Assembly (NCBI GenBank): GCA_947259495.1
Contig: CAMYLV010000001.1
Span: 1 to 64,000, forward strand
From: an uncultured Desulfobacterales bacterium
Lineage (GTDB): Bacteria > Desulfobacterota > Desulfobacteria > Desulfobacterales > JAHEIW01
Length of the DNA: 64,000 nucleotides
Direction: 5' to 3'
The position numbers were made by a program, and so were the translations under genes. Shown piece by piece: positions 8,410-17,774 of this stretch (its first letter is position 1; each line of letters opens with the position of its first letter). Under the pieces are notes generated by a model. The model was given only the letters and a program-made list of their open reading frames with translations. It was not told where the DNA came from and did no database searches.

Positions 8410-8971
8410 CAATTGTGGTTGCAACCCCGCCTTCCAGCGTGAGTCTTTTGGCGTCCAGATCAAATGATAATGACTCGGCCGCCAATTGGGCTGCCGCGCC
8501 GGAAATCGTTACCGGGGATTTCGAATATAGCACGCGTCGGCTGTGGACGTAGCTCAGATTTTCAGCCAACAGTTTGTATTCTTTGTTTTTTAACACAACA
8601 TGGCCGGAAACATCGATGTCACTTGAATCGGTTTTGAGGATGCCTTGATCGGCTGTCAGAATAATTTCACTTTTATCTTTGAGAAAAAACGTAACCTTTA
8701 CATCTTTCAGGATTACTTGACGGGTCTTATCCATATAGTGGCCTGAACTGGCCTCAAGACTCCATTCCTTTTTTCCGTCACGCGTGGCCGTTTGGTGTAT
8801 TTTACTGATCGACAGCGTTGCATCCGATACATCCGATCCCGCTACCGGCTCCACGACTTTTGAATCCGACCGAAAACCGATATAAATTGCTATAACGGTG
8901 CCCAGGGCAATTATGATCGTCGCCAGCAGTATGATTTTTATTTTTCTGGGCTTTTTATATGTAGCTGCCAT
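8390..8971 (-). CDS. lptC: Lipopolysaccharide export protein LptC
   Basis: LptC is the bitopic inner-membrane protein that receives lipopolysaccharide from LptB2FG and passes it to LptA. The 193-residue protein has a basic N-terminus and one membrane anchor (about 12-32), then an OstA-like periplasmic domain with KEWSLEASSGHYMD, LTADQGILKTDSSDIDVSGHV and LSYVHSRRVLYS. It is the first gene of the leftward block. The divergent M23 peptidase gene begins about 230 bp away, so promoters for both sides should lie in 8972-9203. Confidence 0.92.
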   Translation of the reverse strand: MAATYKKPRKIKIILLATIIIALGTVIAIYIGFRSDSKVVEPVAGSDVSDATLSISKIHQTATRDGKKEWSLEASSGHYMDKTRQVILKDVKVTFFLKDKSEIILTADQGILKTDSSDIDVSGHVVLKNKEYKLLAENLSYVHSRRVLYSKSPVTISGAAAQLAAESLSFDLDAKRLTLEGGVATTIDEDFTL

Positions 8972-9203
8972 GATTATTTAACGAGACGGCCGGGTTTTAT
9001 TGCGCGGCAAACAGCGTATCAAATGCGCCCGACATCTTTCCGAATTGAAAACGCTCGTATTTTAAAATGATGAGGAAAAAATTTAGCTTGAGCACCGTCA
9101 AAAGTCAAGAAACGAAAAGAGGCCTTGATTCTCCATGTTTGACCTGTTATTTAAACTGGTTATTTATTGCGATTGAATGGAGTGTAACCTTTTGAAAGAA
9201 AAA

Positions 9204-10577
9204 ATGAAACGTAAAAAACGAGGGTTGCTAATAATTGCAGGCCTCATCATATTGTTGCCCGTTGTCTGGTTTTTGCTGGTTCGGTTCGAAGGCCGGGACC
9301 CCGAACTTGTTTTGGAACTTGCATCGCCGTATATCGGAAAGTCGCATGCTTTTTCCATCTCCTTCGCCGACGCCCAAAGCGGTCTGAGGAAAATTTGGGC
9401 CGCTATGGTCAAAGACGGCAAAGAGGTGGTCCTGGTTGACACCGACTTTCCTTCCGCCGGGATTCTGAGTGGCGGGGAGCTCAAAACCCAAACGCTGAAA
9501 ATCCCTTTTGAACCCGCAAAATATCAATTATCCGACGGAGAGGCCATCCTGCGGCTGGCGGTCTGGGATTATTCGTGGCGGGGTTGGTGGAAAGGCAATC
9601 GGGTCTATATCGAAAAGAACCTGATCATTGATACGCAGCCACCGAAAATTGAAGTACTCAGTACTGTTCACAATTTGACGCAGGGCGGCTCGGGGCTTGT
9701 TATTTTCCGTGCGTCAGAAGATTCTCACCAAAACGGTGTTCAAGTCGGCGACAATTTTTTCCCTGCGCATGCCGGCTACTATAAAGACACCCGCATTCGA
9801 ATGGCTTTCATCGGATTGGGCTATCAGCAGGGTCCGGAGACCCGGATTTTCGTCAGGGCCTTTGATGAAGCCGGCAATAGCGCCGAGGCCGGGATAAACC
9901 ACTACATTCGCAAAAAAGCTTTTAAAAAGGATAACATCCGCATTTCGGACCGGTTTTTAAACCGCAAGATACCCGAATTTAAGACTGTCGCCAACCTGCA
10001 ACCCACCGGCTCACTGGTGGACAAATTCATTAAGATCAATCGGGATTTGCGTCACGCCAATTATGAACAACTAACCGGGCTGGTGCAAACAACCGCAGCG
10101 GTTAAACACTGGGAAGGCGCGTTTTTACGAATGACCGGATCGGCGAATCAGGCGGGTTTTGCCGACCATCGCGTCTATGAGTACAATGGCAAAATCATTG
10201 ACCGTCAGGTCCACCTGGGAATCGATCTGGCGTCGGTCACCCATGCTCCGGTTCCGGCGGCCAATAGCGGAATCGTCATTTTTAGCGGAGATCTGGGCAT
10301 TTATGGCAAAACAGTGCTCATCGATCATGGGTTCGGGCTGTTTAGCATGTATGCCCACCTGAATGCCAGTGACGTGCGCAAAGACCAGCAGGTGTCAAAG
10401 GGCGAGACACTCGGCCGCACAGGCAGCACCGGGCTTGCGGGCGGGGACCATCTGCATTTCAGCGTCCTGGTCCACAACACCTTTGTGAATCCGATCGAAT
10501 GGTGGGATGCAGCCTGGATAAGAAATAATGTGACAACCAAGATCGAAGCAGCACCGGCTGCGCCGGCCGGAAAATAA
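9204..10577 (+). CDS. Membrane-anchored M23 (LytM-type) metallopeptidase
   Basis: This is a predicted peptidoglycan endopeptidase or LytM-type activator facing the periplasm. The start at 9204 (MKRKKRGLL) is preferred because a GAAAG site lies upstream; an ATG at 9177 has none. A basic N-terminus and one membrane segment (about 6-24) precede about 300 residues of uncharacterised beta-rich region. The C-terminal M23 domain (about 345-440) has the zinc ligands in HLGIDLAS (HxxxD) and DHLHFSV (HxH), plus MYAHLNASDVRKDQ. Both sites are intact, so catalysis is plausible. A C-terminal Ala/Pro tail ends the protein. Confidence 0.9.
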   Translation: MKRKKRGLLIIAGLIILLPVVWFLLVRFEGRDPELVLELASPYIGKSHAFSISFADAQSGLRKIWAAMVKDGKEVVLVDTDFPSAGILSGGELKTQTLKIPFEPAKYQLSDGEAILRLAVWDYSWRGWWKGNRVYIEKNLIIDTQPPKIEVLSTVHNLTQGGSGLVIFRASEDSHQNGVQVGDNFFPAHAGYYKDTRIRMAFIGLGYQQGPETRIFVRAFDEAGNSAEAGINHYIRKKAFKKDNIRISDRFLNRKIPEFKTVANLQPTGSLVDKFIKINRDLRHANYEQLTGLVQTTAAVKHWEGAFLRMTGSANQAGFADHRVYEYNGKIIDRQVHLGIDLASVTHAPVPAANSGIVIFSGDLGIYGKTVLIDHGFGLFSMYAHLNASDVRKDQQVSKGETLGRTGSTGLAGGDHLHFSVLVHNTFVNPIEWWDAAWIRNNVTTKIEAAPAAPAGK

Positions 10578-10586
10578 TCACAAAAC

Positions 10587-10617
10587 GGGTACCCGATACC
10601 CATTACCGAATACCGAA
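10587..10617. repeat. Heptad array (xxxTACC), upstream of thpR
   Basis: TACC cores occur at 10590, 10597, 10604 and 10611, exactly 7 nt apart, in the 44-bp space between the M23 gene and thpR. The array runs to within a few bases of the thpR start, leaving no recognisable Shine-Dalgarno. Confidence 0.65.
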
Positions 10618-10621
10618 CTGT

Positions 10622-11197
10622 ATGATGAGTGAACCCTTTCGTGCCTTTGTTGCCATTGATCTGCCTGAAAGCGTTCGGTCTTCCCTCGGAGCGGCTCAGG
10701 AAACACTTAAATCATACGGGTTTCGCGTCAAATGGGTGCGGCCGGAAAGCATTCACCTGACGCTCAAGTTTTTAGGCAACCTCGATGCGGCTCGGACCGA
10801 TCTAGTCGTGAACGCGATGACCCTGGCGGCAAGAGGCTTTGCCGCACTGTCTCTGGCCGCCAGTGGTATCGGTGTATTCCCAAATGCCAGGCGACCGCGC
10901 GTCATATGGATCGGCCTTGGCGGACAGCTGGAACTGCTGAAAAGCTTGCAGCAGACGCTTGATGCGCATCTGGCGGATCTGGGTTTCCCCGGGGAATCCC
11001 GCCCATTTAAAGGTCATTTGACCTTAGGCCGAGTTAAAGGAAAAATTGCTGCCGGTCGCATGCAGACAGCGCTTGATAAATTAGAAACGTTTGAATCCGA
11101 AGGATTTGAGGTCAGCCGGATCATTTTGTTTAAAAGCGAGTTGCGGCCGAGCGGGGCGATTTATTCGCAGGTGAAGCAGGTTTCTTTCGGATTGTGA
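10622..11197 (+). CDS. thpR: RNA 2',3'-cyclic phosphodiesterase (2'-5' RNA ligase family)
   Basis: This family hydrolyses RNA 2',3'-cyclic phosphates to 2'-phosphates and can ligate tRNA halves in vitro. The 191-residue 2H-fold protein carries both signature motifs, HLTLKFLG near residue 45 and HLTLGRVK near residue 134, giving the two catalytic histidines. The N-terminus RAFVAIDLPE is typical. Start is at one of two adjacent ATGs (10622 or 10625); neither has a good ribosome site. It lies 80 bp upstream of recA and is probably co-transcribed with it. Confidence 0.93.
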   Translation: MMSEPFRAFVAIDLPESVRSSLGAAQETLKSYGFRVKWVRPESIHLTLKFLGNLDAARTDLVVNAMTLAARGFAALSLAASGIGVFPNARRPRVIWIGLGGQLELLKSLQQTLDAHLADLGFPGESRPFKGHLTLGRVKGKIAAGRMQTALDKLETFESEGFEVSRIILFKSELRPSGAIYSQVKQVSFGL

Positions 11198-11277
11198 CGC
11201 GTGTCAGGCATTGAGACAATTCATTTTTACATTTGGTTCAGTAATGACAACCACCATCAAGCCAGGAGGAGGGCTTT

Positions 11278-12333
11278 ATGACGATTTCACCGGATAAAGA
11301 AAAAGCATTGGAAACGGCGATGTCCCAGGTTGAGCGCCAGTTCGGCAAGGGGGCCATTATGAAACTGGGGAGTCGTCCGGTAGTCGACGTACCGGTTATC
11401 TCTACCGGTTCGCTTGCCCTTGACAAAGCACTGGGAATCGGCGGTTTGCCCCGTGGTAGAGTGATTGAAATTTACGGACCCGAGGCATCCGGCAAAACCA
11501 CCCTTGCCCTTCATGCACTCGCTGAAGCGCAGAAAAAGGATGGTATTGCAGCATTCATAGATGCTGAACATGCCCTTGACACGGTATATGCCAAAAAACT
11601 CGGTGTCAATTGCGATGACCTGCTCGTCGCCCAGCCTGACACCGGTGAGCAGGCACTTGAAATTGCCGATATGCTGGTCCGAAGCGGTGCCCTTGACATT
11701 GTCGTTATTGACTCGGTGGCCGCACTGGTGCCGCGCGCTGAAATTGAGGGCGAAATGGGTGATTCCCATATGGGGCTGCAGGCCCGGCTGATGTCTCAGG
11801 CCATGCGAAAGCTAACCGGGACAATCAGCAAAACCATGACATCCATTATTTTCATTAACCAGATTCGGATGAAAATAGGGGTGATGTTCGGCAATCCGGA
11901 GACAACGACCGGTGGCAATGCCCTCAAATTCTATTCCTCTGTGCGGCTGGACATCCGGCGAATCGGAGCGATCAAGGACGGACAGGAGGTTGTGGGGAAC
12001 CGCACGCGGGTTCGGGTGGTCAAAAACAAGATGGCGCCGCCGTTTACCGATGCCGAATTTGACATCATCTATGGGGAGGGTATTTCAAAATACGGGGATT
12101 TAATTGACATGGGTGTCGAAGCCGGCATTATCGAAAAAAGCGGGTCCTGGTACTCACATGGCGGCGAACGCATCGGGCAGGGCCGGGAAAACGTTAAAAG
12201 ATTTTTAAAGGACAACCCCGATCTTTTTAAGGCGATGTCTCTTAAAGTTAGAGAAACACTGGGGCTTTCGGAAGCCAAAACATCCGATGCCGAAAAAGAA
12301 GAAGCAGAAAAAAATAAGAAAGCAAAGGCTTAA
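11278..12333 (+). CDS. recA: Recombinase RecA
   Basis: RecA is the DNA-dependent ATPase for strand exchange and SOS co-protease. The 351-residue protein has Walker [10 protein letters not shown], Walker B in [17 protein letters not shown], the L1/L2 DNA-binding loops around [11 protein letters not shown] and [11 protein letters not shown], and a Lys/Glu-rich tail. The start has a strong GGAGG about 8 nt upstream. No CTGT-N8-ACAG LexA box is visible in 11198-11277. alaS follows directly, and no recX lies between them. Confidence 0.98.
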   Translation: MTISPDKEKALETAMSQVERQFGKGAIMKLGSRPVVDVPVISTGSLALDKALGIGGLPRGRVIEIYGPEASGKTTLALHALAEAQKKDGIAAFIDAEHALDTVYAKKLGVNCDDLLVAQPDTGEQALEIADMLVRSGALDIVVIDSVAALVPRAEIEGEMGDSHMGLQARLMSQAMRKLTGTISKTMTSIIFINQIRMKIGVMFGNPETTTGGNALKFYSSVRLDIRRIGAIKDGQEVVGNRTRVRVVKNKMAPPFTDAEFDIIYGEGISKYGDLIDMGVEAGIIEKSGSWYSHGGERIGQGRENVKRFLKDNPDLFKAMSLKVRETLGLSEAKTSDAEKEEAEKNKKAKA

Positions 12334-12346
12334 ATGGGAGATGTGC

Positions 12347-14974
12347 ATGACGGGGAATGAGATTCGCGCTCAATTTTTACACTATTTTGAGAAACACGAT
12401 CATCGAATCGTTCGCAGCTCATCATTGGTCCCCCAGGATGACCCCACGTTGCTGTTTATCAATGCCGGCATGGTGCAATTTAAGCGCGTATTTCTGGGTG
12501 AGGACAAAAGAGATTATGTCCGGGCAACCACTTCGCAGAAATGTGTTCGGGCCGGGGGCAAGCATAATGATCTGGAAAATGTCGGTTATACCGCCCGGCA
12601 TCACACCTTTTTTGAGATGCTGGGCAACTTTTCTTTTGGCGATTATTTTAAAGAAGGGGCGATTGATTTCGCCTGGGATTTGTTGACCAACGGCTATGGC
12701 CTGCCGGAAGACAAGCTGTACGGATCCATTTACCTCGATGATGATGAAGCTTACGCGCTCTGGCGCGAAAATATCGGCCTGCCCGACGAGCGTATTGTCA
12801 GGTTCGGAGAAGCGGATAATTTCTGGTCCATGGGCGATACCGGCCCCTGCGGCCCCTGTTCTGAGATTCTGATCGACCGCGGCGAGCAATACGGATGCGG
12901 CAAACCCGATTGTGCGGTGGGCTGTGAGTGCGATCGCTATCTTGAAATCTGGAATCTGGTGTTCATGCAATTTAATCGCGATGCGTCTGGCAAGATGACA
13001 CCTCTGCCAAAACCCAGCATCGATACCGGCATGGGACTTGAACGCGTCGTTTCGATCATTCAGAATGTGGCCACCAACTTTGACACGGACCTCATCCGCC
13101 CCATTATCGGGGAGACGGAGCGTCTGGCCGAAAGGAAATTCGGTGAATCCAGTTCAACGGATGTGGCCATGAAGGTTATTGCGGATCACAGCCGGGCGGC
13201 GGCCTTTCTGATCGGCGACGGCATTCTGCCTGCCAATGAGGGCCGGGGATATGTTTTACGCCGTATTTTACGCCGGGCGATTCGTTACGGCCGCAACATT
13301 GGCCTGAAGCGGCCGTTTCTGCACAAGACCGCAGGGGTGGTGTTTGATATCATGAAACCGGCTTATCCCGAACTCTCTGAAGCCGCGGCCTTCATCACCA
13401 ATATAATTGAAAATGAAGAGATTCGATTCTTAGAAACCTTAGACACCGGTATGAGATTGTTAAACGACACCCTTTCTGAGATCAAGGCCGGCGGTGAAAC
13501 CCAGGTGCCCGGCGATGTAATTTTTAAGCTCTATGACACGTACGGATTTCCGGTCGATATCGTCCGCGATGTGGTTCGCGATGAAAACATGAGCCTTGAC
13601 ATGGCGGGATTTGACCATTTCATGGATGAGCAGCGTGCTCGATCCCGCTCCGTCGCCACCTTTGCCACCCTCGGCGAAGCCTATAAGAAGTTGTCGACTC
13701 AGGGATTCAAACCGCAATTTCGCGGTTACGAGATGCTCACCGCCGAATCTCAGGTGATGCTCCTGGTGCAAGATGGCACTGATGTGCCTGAAGCCACAGC
13801 GGGCCAGGAGATTGACCTGGTTAGCGCGGAAACCCCGTTTTACGCGGAGGCCGGCGGCCAGGTCGGTGATAGCGGAAAAATTACCGCTAAAAATTTTGAA
13901 ATGGCGGTGACCGATACGATCAAGGACCCCACCGGAATCGTGATCCACAGGGGTAAGGTCATATCCGGAAAAATAAAACAGGGCCAGAAAATAACGCTTC
14001 GTGTTGATGGGGCCAAACGTGCGGCAACCGCACTGAATCATACTGCCACGCACATCCTGCATGCAGTTTTGCGCGAGGTTCTCGGTGAGCATGTCAAACA
14101 GGCCGGATCGCTGGTTGCACCGGATCGATTGCGCTTTGATTTTACCCATTTTTCTCAGGTGGATCGCGCGACGCTGACTGAAATCGAAACCCTTGTGAAT
14201 CGCCGCATCCGTGAGAACGTTCCCACGCATACCGAAGAAATGGAAGCCGAAGCGGCCTTTAAATCAGGGGCCACCGCGCTTTTTGAAGAAAAATACGGTG
14301 ACCGTGTTCGGGTGGTTGCTCTGTCCGATTTCAGCAAAGAACTTTGCGGTGGTACGCATACCGCTAAAACCGGCGACATCGGACTTTTCAAAATTGTCAG
14401 TGAATCCAGTATCGCCTCCGGGGTGAGGCGCATTGAAGCTTTAACCGGAGAAGGTGCACTGCAATACGTTCAGAAGACGTCCAGACTGCTGGAAGACACC
14501 GCTCATCTGGTCAGAGATAAACCGGAGACCTTACCATCAAAGCTCCAAAAGATGCTCGGTGAACATAAGGCGCTCGAAAAAACGATTGATCGGCTAAAGG
14601 CTCAAATTGCTTCAGACTCGGCCGATATCGGCGGCGGGGCCGTTGAGTCTATCAACGATACGAATGTTTTGATCCAACAGGTGACGGTGGACAATCCGGC
14701 TGCGCTCAGAGATCTGGCAGACCGACTTAAAGACAAGATTAAATCCGGTATTGTGGTGATGGGAAGTGTTAACGGTCCAAAAGCTTTTTTGATCGTGGGG
14801 GTGACCAAAGACCTCACCGATCGCTTTCATGCCGGAGATATCATTAGACAAATTGCACCGATTGTTGGGGGTGGCGGTGGCGGACGGCCGGATCTGGCTC
14901 AGGCCGGCGGTACCCGGCCCGCAAAGCTGGATCAGGCGCTAAAAGAAGCCCACAAAGTCATCTCAAACAGCTAA
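12347..14974 (+). CDS. alaS: Alanine-tRNA ligase
   Basis: This enzyme charges tRNA-Ala and edits mis-acylated products. The start at 12347 (MTGNEIRAQFLHYF) is chosen because GGAG at 12337-12340 has correct spacing; an earlier in-frame codon lies inside recA. The 875-residue protein has the class II catalytic core (about 1-440), the editing domain with zinc ligands in NHTATHILH and CGGTH, and a C-terminal DHHA1 domain with a glycine-rich GGGGGGRPDLAQAGG. It is complete and lies 13 bp past recA. Confidence 0.97.
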   Translation: MTGNEIRAQFLHYFEKHDHRIVRSSSLVPQDDPTLLFINAGMVQFKRVFLGEDKRDYVRATTSQKCVRAGGKHNDLENVGYTARHHTFFEMLGNFSFGDYFKEGAIDFAWDLLTNGYGLPEDKLYGSIYLDDDEAYALWRENIGLPDERIVRFGEADNFWSMGDTGPCGPCSEILIDRGEQYGCGKPDCAVGCECDRYLEIWNLVFMQFNRDASGKMTPLPKPSIDTGMGLERVVSIIQNVATNFDTDLIRPIIGETERLAERKFGESSSTDVAMKVIADHSRAAAFLIGDGILPANEGRGYVLRRILRRAIRYGRNIGLKRPFLHKTAGVVFDIMKPAYPELSEAAAFITNIIENEEIRFLETLDTGMRLLNDTLSEIKAGGETQVPGDVIFKLYDTYGFPVDIVRDVVRDENMSLDMAGFDHFMDEQRARSRSVATFATLGEAYKKLSTQGFKPQFRGYEMLTAESQVMLLVQDGTDVPEATAGQEIDLVSAETPFYAEAGGQVGDSGKITAKNFEMAVTDTIKDPTGIVIHRGKVISGKIKQGQKITLRVDGAKRAATALNHTATHILHAVLREVLGEHVKQAGSLVAPDRLRFDFTHFSQVDRATLTEIETLVNRRIRENVPTHTEEMEAEAAFKSGATALFEEKYGDRVRVVALSDFSKELCGGTHTAKTGDIGLFKIVSESSIASGVRRIEALTGEGALQYVQKTSRLLEDTAHLVRDKPETLPSKLQKMLGEHKALEKTIDRLKAQIASDSADIGGGAVESINDTNVLIQQVTVDNPAALRDLADRLKDKIKSGIVVMGSVNGPKAFLIVGVTKDLTDRFHAGDIIRQIAPIVGGGGGGRPDLAQAGGTRPAKLDQALKEAHKVISNS

Positions 14975-15151
14975 ATTAGGCCCTTAATGGATGTCGGCGC
15001 CAATGGCTGTCTCTGAGACATCGATCAAATCCAGCGCCGGAATCGGTTATGAGAATCTTGAGGCGGAATGAATGCGAAGGTGCGTTTTTAAGATGGGTGC
15101 TCAGGAGCGTCCCTCTGAATAATTACCTAATTCTATTTATTGAAGAGCCCG

Positions 15152-15985
15152 TCACGATCTGTTTTGCAATACATCAATCATCGTGTAGACAATCCCGGCT
15201 GCGCCTTCGTTGACTCTGGCGTTTAGGTACTGGATGGCATCCAATGTGCCTCTGGCATAGACATCACGGCCATTGACATTGTGAGTGAATTCAAAGCAAA
15301 CGGTTTTGTCAGCGGAATTTAGGGTATAGGTGTGCCAGCCATGGCCGGCCAGATAGTTTTGCGGGACCCCCCATTGGGTTGCTTGAATTTTGGGATCCCG
15401 CTCTTTAGCAATCTGATCCTCGCCAAAGCGCAAACCCATTTGATTGAAATATCGAACCATGGCCCTGGCGGTGCCGCTGGTGTCTGCTTTCCCTAGCTGG
15501 TGGCTCTCCTTAATTTCCAGAGAATAGCCTTCAAACAGACCTTGAAAGTTTTGGGCGGCAAACTCCATCATGGCCTGAAAACCGACGATTTGTTTTGCCA
15601 TATTCGGCGCAATGACCGCCGCTATGGATGATGCCTGCACAGTCGCCTCCAGTTGACTGCGATCGCCACCGGTAGTGCCCATGACAAACGGTAATTGATA
15701 TTGACAATAAAATTTGGCATTGGCGTTGACCGCTGACGGGTGGGTATAATCGACGCTGATAAAAGGGCCTTCCGCCTGGACGATTTCTTCAATGACCTGG
15801 GCCCTTATTTCCGGCTTCAGCAGACGAATGGAAAGCGTTTCGAGCTTATGCTCGGCTGCCTGGATTTCCGGACCGGTCAGTGAACAGGCTACAAGCGCAT
15901 AGCGCTCATCCGCTATAACGTGCTGGGCCACATTTACGGCCATATTACCAGGGATTCCGTTGACCATCACTTTGATGCGACTCAT
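15152..15985 (-). CDS. dapB: 4-hydroxy-tetrahydrodipicolinate reductase, plant-type
   Basis: DapB reduces hydroxy-tetrahydrodipicolinate to tetrahydrodipicolinate in lysine/diaminopimelate synthesis. The 277-residue protein aligns by eye with the plant-type subfamily: N-terminal VMVNGIPGNMA (nucleotide loop), DYTHPSAVNAN, PFVMGTTGGDR, and a substrate-binding KESHQLGKADTSGTA. The bacterial core motif GxxGxMG is altered to GIPGNMA. It is convergent with alaS and is not clustered with other dap genes. Enzyme identity is likely; the subfamily is a judgement from motifs without an alignment. Confidence 0.85.
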   Translation of the reverse strand: MSRIKVMVNGIPGNMAVNVAQHVIADERYALVACSLTGPEIQAAEHKLETLSIRLLKPEIRAQVIEEIVQAEGPFISVDYTHPSAVNANAKFYCQYQLPFVMGTTGGDRSQLEATVQASSIAAVIAPNMAKQIVGFQAMMEFAAQNFQGLFEGYSLEIKESHQLGKADTSGTARAMVRYFNQMGLRFGEDQIAKERDPKIQATQWGVPQNYLAGHGWHTYTLNSADKTVCFEFTHNVNGRDVYARGTLDAIQYLNARVNEGAAGIVYTMIDVLQNRS

Positions 15986-16014
15986 TTTTTCCTCCCTTTA
16001 ATTTTTTTATCTCA

Positions 16015-17739
16015 TCAATCTTTGTGTTTTTCAATATTCGCCGTTGGGTCGTGCTGGCCGATCGAATTCATAAGGTCGCAAAGTATCGGCAAAGTCTTGT
16101 GTTCATTTTGCTTAAGGTTGTCTCTGAGGGTTCGAAGGGCCGTCGGGATGTATTTTTCAAAATGGGGCTTTCGCCTGACGCGGGTCAAATACCCAAAAGC
16201 CCCCAGAATCTGAAGATTGCGTGTCAGACAGCAAAACCGATAGCATTGGCGGAATTGGGCAGCCCCAATGGTCATCTGCCCTGCCAGTTGTTGCAGGCAA
16301 TATTCGAGAAGCCGGGATTGGATGTCCGGCGGCAAATCGACATAAGGATCAATCAGCAGGGATGCCAGATCATATTGCAGGGGGCCCATACGAGCGCCCT
16401 GAAAATCGATAAGATACATGCCGGAATTTTTAATCATAATGTTTCGTGACTGAAAATCGCGATGCATAAGGCCCTGTATACTATGCTGCAGCGCATTTTC
16501 AGCCAGAAATTCAAATTCTGTTTCAAAATCGGCAAAATGATAATTTAATCCAAGGTATTTATTTAAAAAAGCATCCACAAAATAGCGGCATTCATTTTCC
16601 AGAATCAGCGACTTACTATAGCGGGGTGTTTGGTAGCACCAGGCCGCATCGAATTGATTGGCACCGTCAGTGGAAAAATTGATGAGCAGCTGAATCACGG
16701 ATTGATACAGGCCGATAATCTTTTTGAAATCCCTGGTCTGGTTCACGGCTGTCTGCAAATCAAGATCTCCAAGATCCTCGACAAACACATAACCGGAAAG
16801 GGTATCTCCGTCGTAGATTTGCGGTACCGGCAGGCCTCTTTTGAAAAGGTGACGGCCGATGTTGAGAAATGCATCTGACGCATCAATCTGATTCTTTTCC
16901 TTAATGCCGTGATCCGCTAAAATCATCGATTTTTGATTCATTTTTAAACGAAACCACTGCCGATCAGATCCGTCGCCTTTGAGGCGCTGTTGATGGGGAA
17001 TATCAAAGACCACATCGGGAAAGGCGCGCCGATAAACACGAGGTGCCATGGTGTCAAATACGGCTGCCTTGTATCGCTCGGCGGTACCGATATCTTTCCA
17101 GTAGGCGTTTTCGGCGATATAGGCTTTGATTTTTACCCCTTTCGCGATCATGCGGCTGTAGGCATCAATACTGCTCGCGGGTATTTTATCTGGTATATAG
17201 TCAAGCATGACTGGATTCAGCACTTGAATGCCCGTAAAGGTGAGGGCCGGCAAGGCCGCTTGATTTGCATCCGCCGCGCTGTGGATAAATCCGTTGACAA
17301 AACCAGCGGTATCGCATGTAACGCTGTTAAATTCCGAATCATCTGCCAGCACGAGCGTGACCGGATACGGATGCCGACAATGAAAATCATAAACGGGTTT
17401 AAAATCAATGGTCGCTACGATATCGGCGTTAACCACCATAAAGGGCTGATCGTCCCAGAAATCTTTTACGTTTTTGATGGCCCCGCCCGTTCCTAAAATG
17501 CGCGGTTCATATCTCGTTTGGACGGGAATCGCATAACTTTGCCTTGCGACAAACCGCTCGATTTGATCGTGCAGATGATGGGTATTGATCATAACCGCCG
17601 TACAACCGGCTTCAATTAGTTTGGCGATGGTGATATCCAGAAGTGTTCTGCCCGAGACGGTGAAAAGCGGTTTGGGTGTATGGTCCGTAAAGGGGCGCAG
17701 CCGCGTTCCCAGGCCCGCTGCCAGGATCAGTGCTTTCAT
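16015..17739 (-). CDS. Fused MurU-type nucleotidyltransferase and AmgK-type sugar kinase
   Basis: Two enzymes are joined in one 574-residue chain. Residues 1-230 are a sugar-phosphate nucleotidyltransferase with AAGLGTRLRPFTDHTPKPL at the start and VVNADIVATIDF as the metal-binding region. Residues about 250-560 are an aminoglycoside-phosphotransferase-like kinase with GDGSDRQWFRL, catalytic HRDFQSRNIM and metal-binding DFQGARMGP. This matches MurU plus AmgK, which in Pseudomonas phosphorylate MurNAc at C1 and convert it to UDP-MurNAc, bypassing de novo synthesis. The fusion order is MurU then AmgK. Mannose or another sugar cannot be ruled out as substrate. Confidence 0.85.
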   Translation of the reverse strand: MKALILAAGLGTRLRPFTDHTPKPLFTVSGRTLLDITIAKLIEAGCTAVMINTHHLHDQIERFVARQSYAIPVQTRYEPRILGTGGAIKNVKDFWDDQPFMVVNADIVATIDFKPVYDFHCRHPYPVTLVLADDSEFNSVTCDTAGFVNGFIHSAADANQAALPALTFTGIQVLNPVMLDYIPDKIPASSIDAYSRMIAKGVKIKAYIAENAYWKDIGTAERYKAAVFDTMAPRVYRRAFPDVVFDIPHQQRLKGDGSDRQWFRLKMNQKSMILADHGIKEKNQIDASDAFLNIGRHLFKRGLPVPQIYDGDTLSGYVFVEDLGDLDLQTAVNQTRDFKKIIGLYQSVIQLLINFSTDGANQFDAAWCYQTPRYSKSLILENECRYFVDAFLNKYLGLNYHFADFETEFEFLAENALQHSIQGLMHRDFQSRNIMIKNSGMYLIDFQGARMGPLQYDLASLLIDPYVDLPPDIQSRLLEYCLQQLAGQMTIGAAQFRQCYRFCCLTRNLQILGAFGYLTRVRRKPHFEKYIPTALRTLRDNLKQNEHKTLPILCDLMNSIGQHDPTANIEKHKD

Positions 17740-17774
17740 ATTTCCGCTCTATGGTGCAAAGTCAGGGTTATAGC

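Noticed and set aside
11198-11277. LexA box upstream of recA
   Set aside because: No CTGT-N8-ACAG or similar palindrome found; another LexA motif may be used, but I cannot support one.
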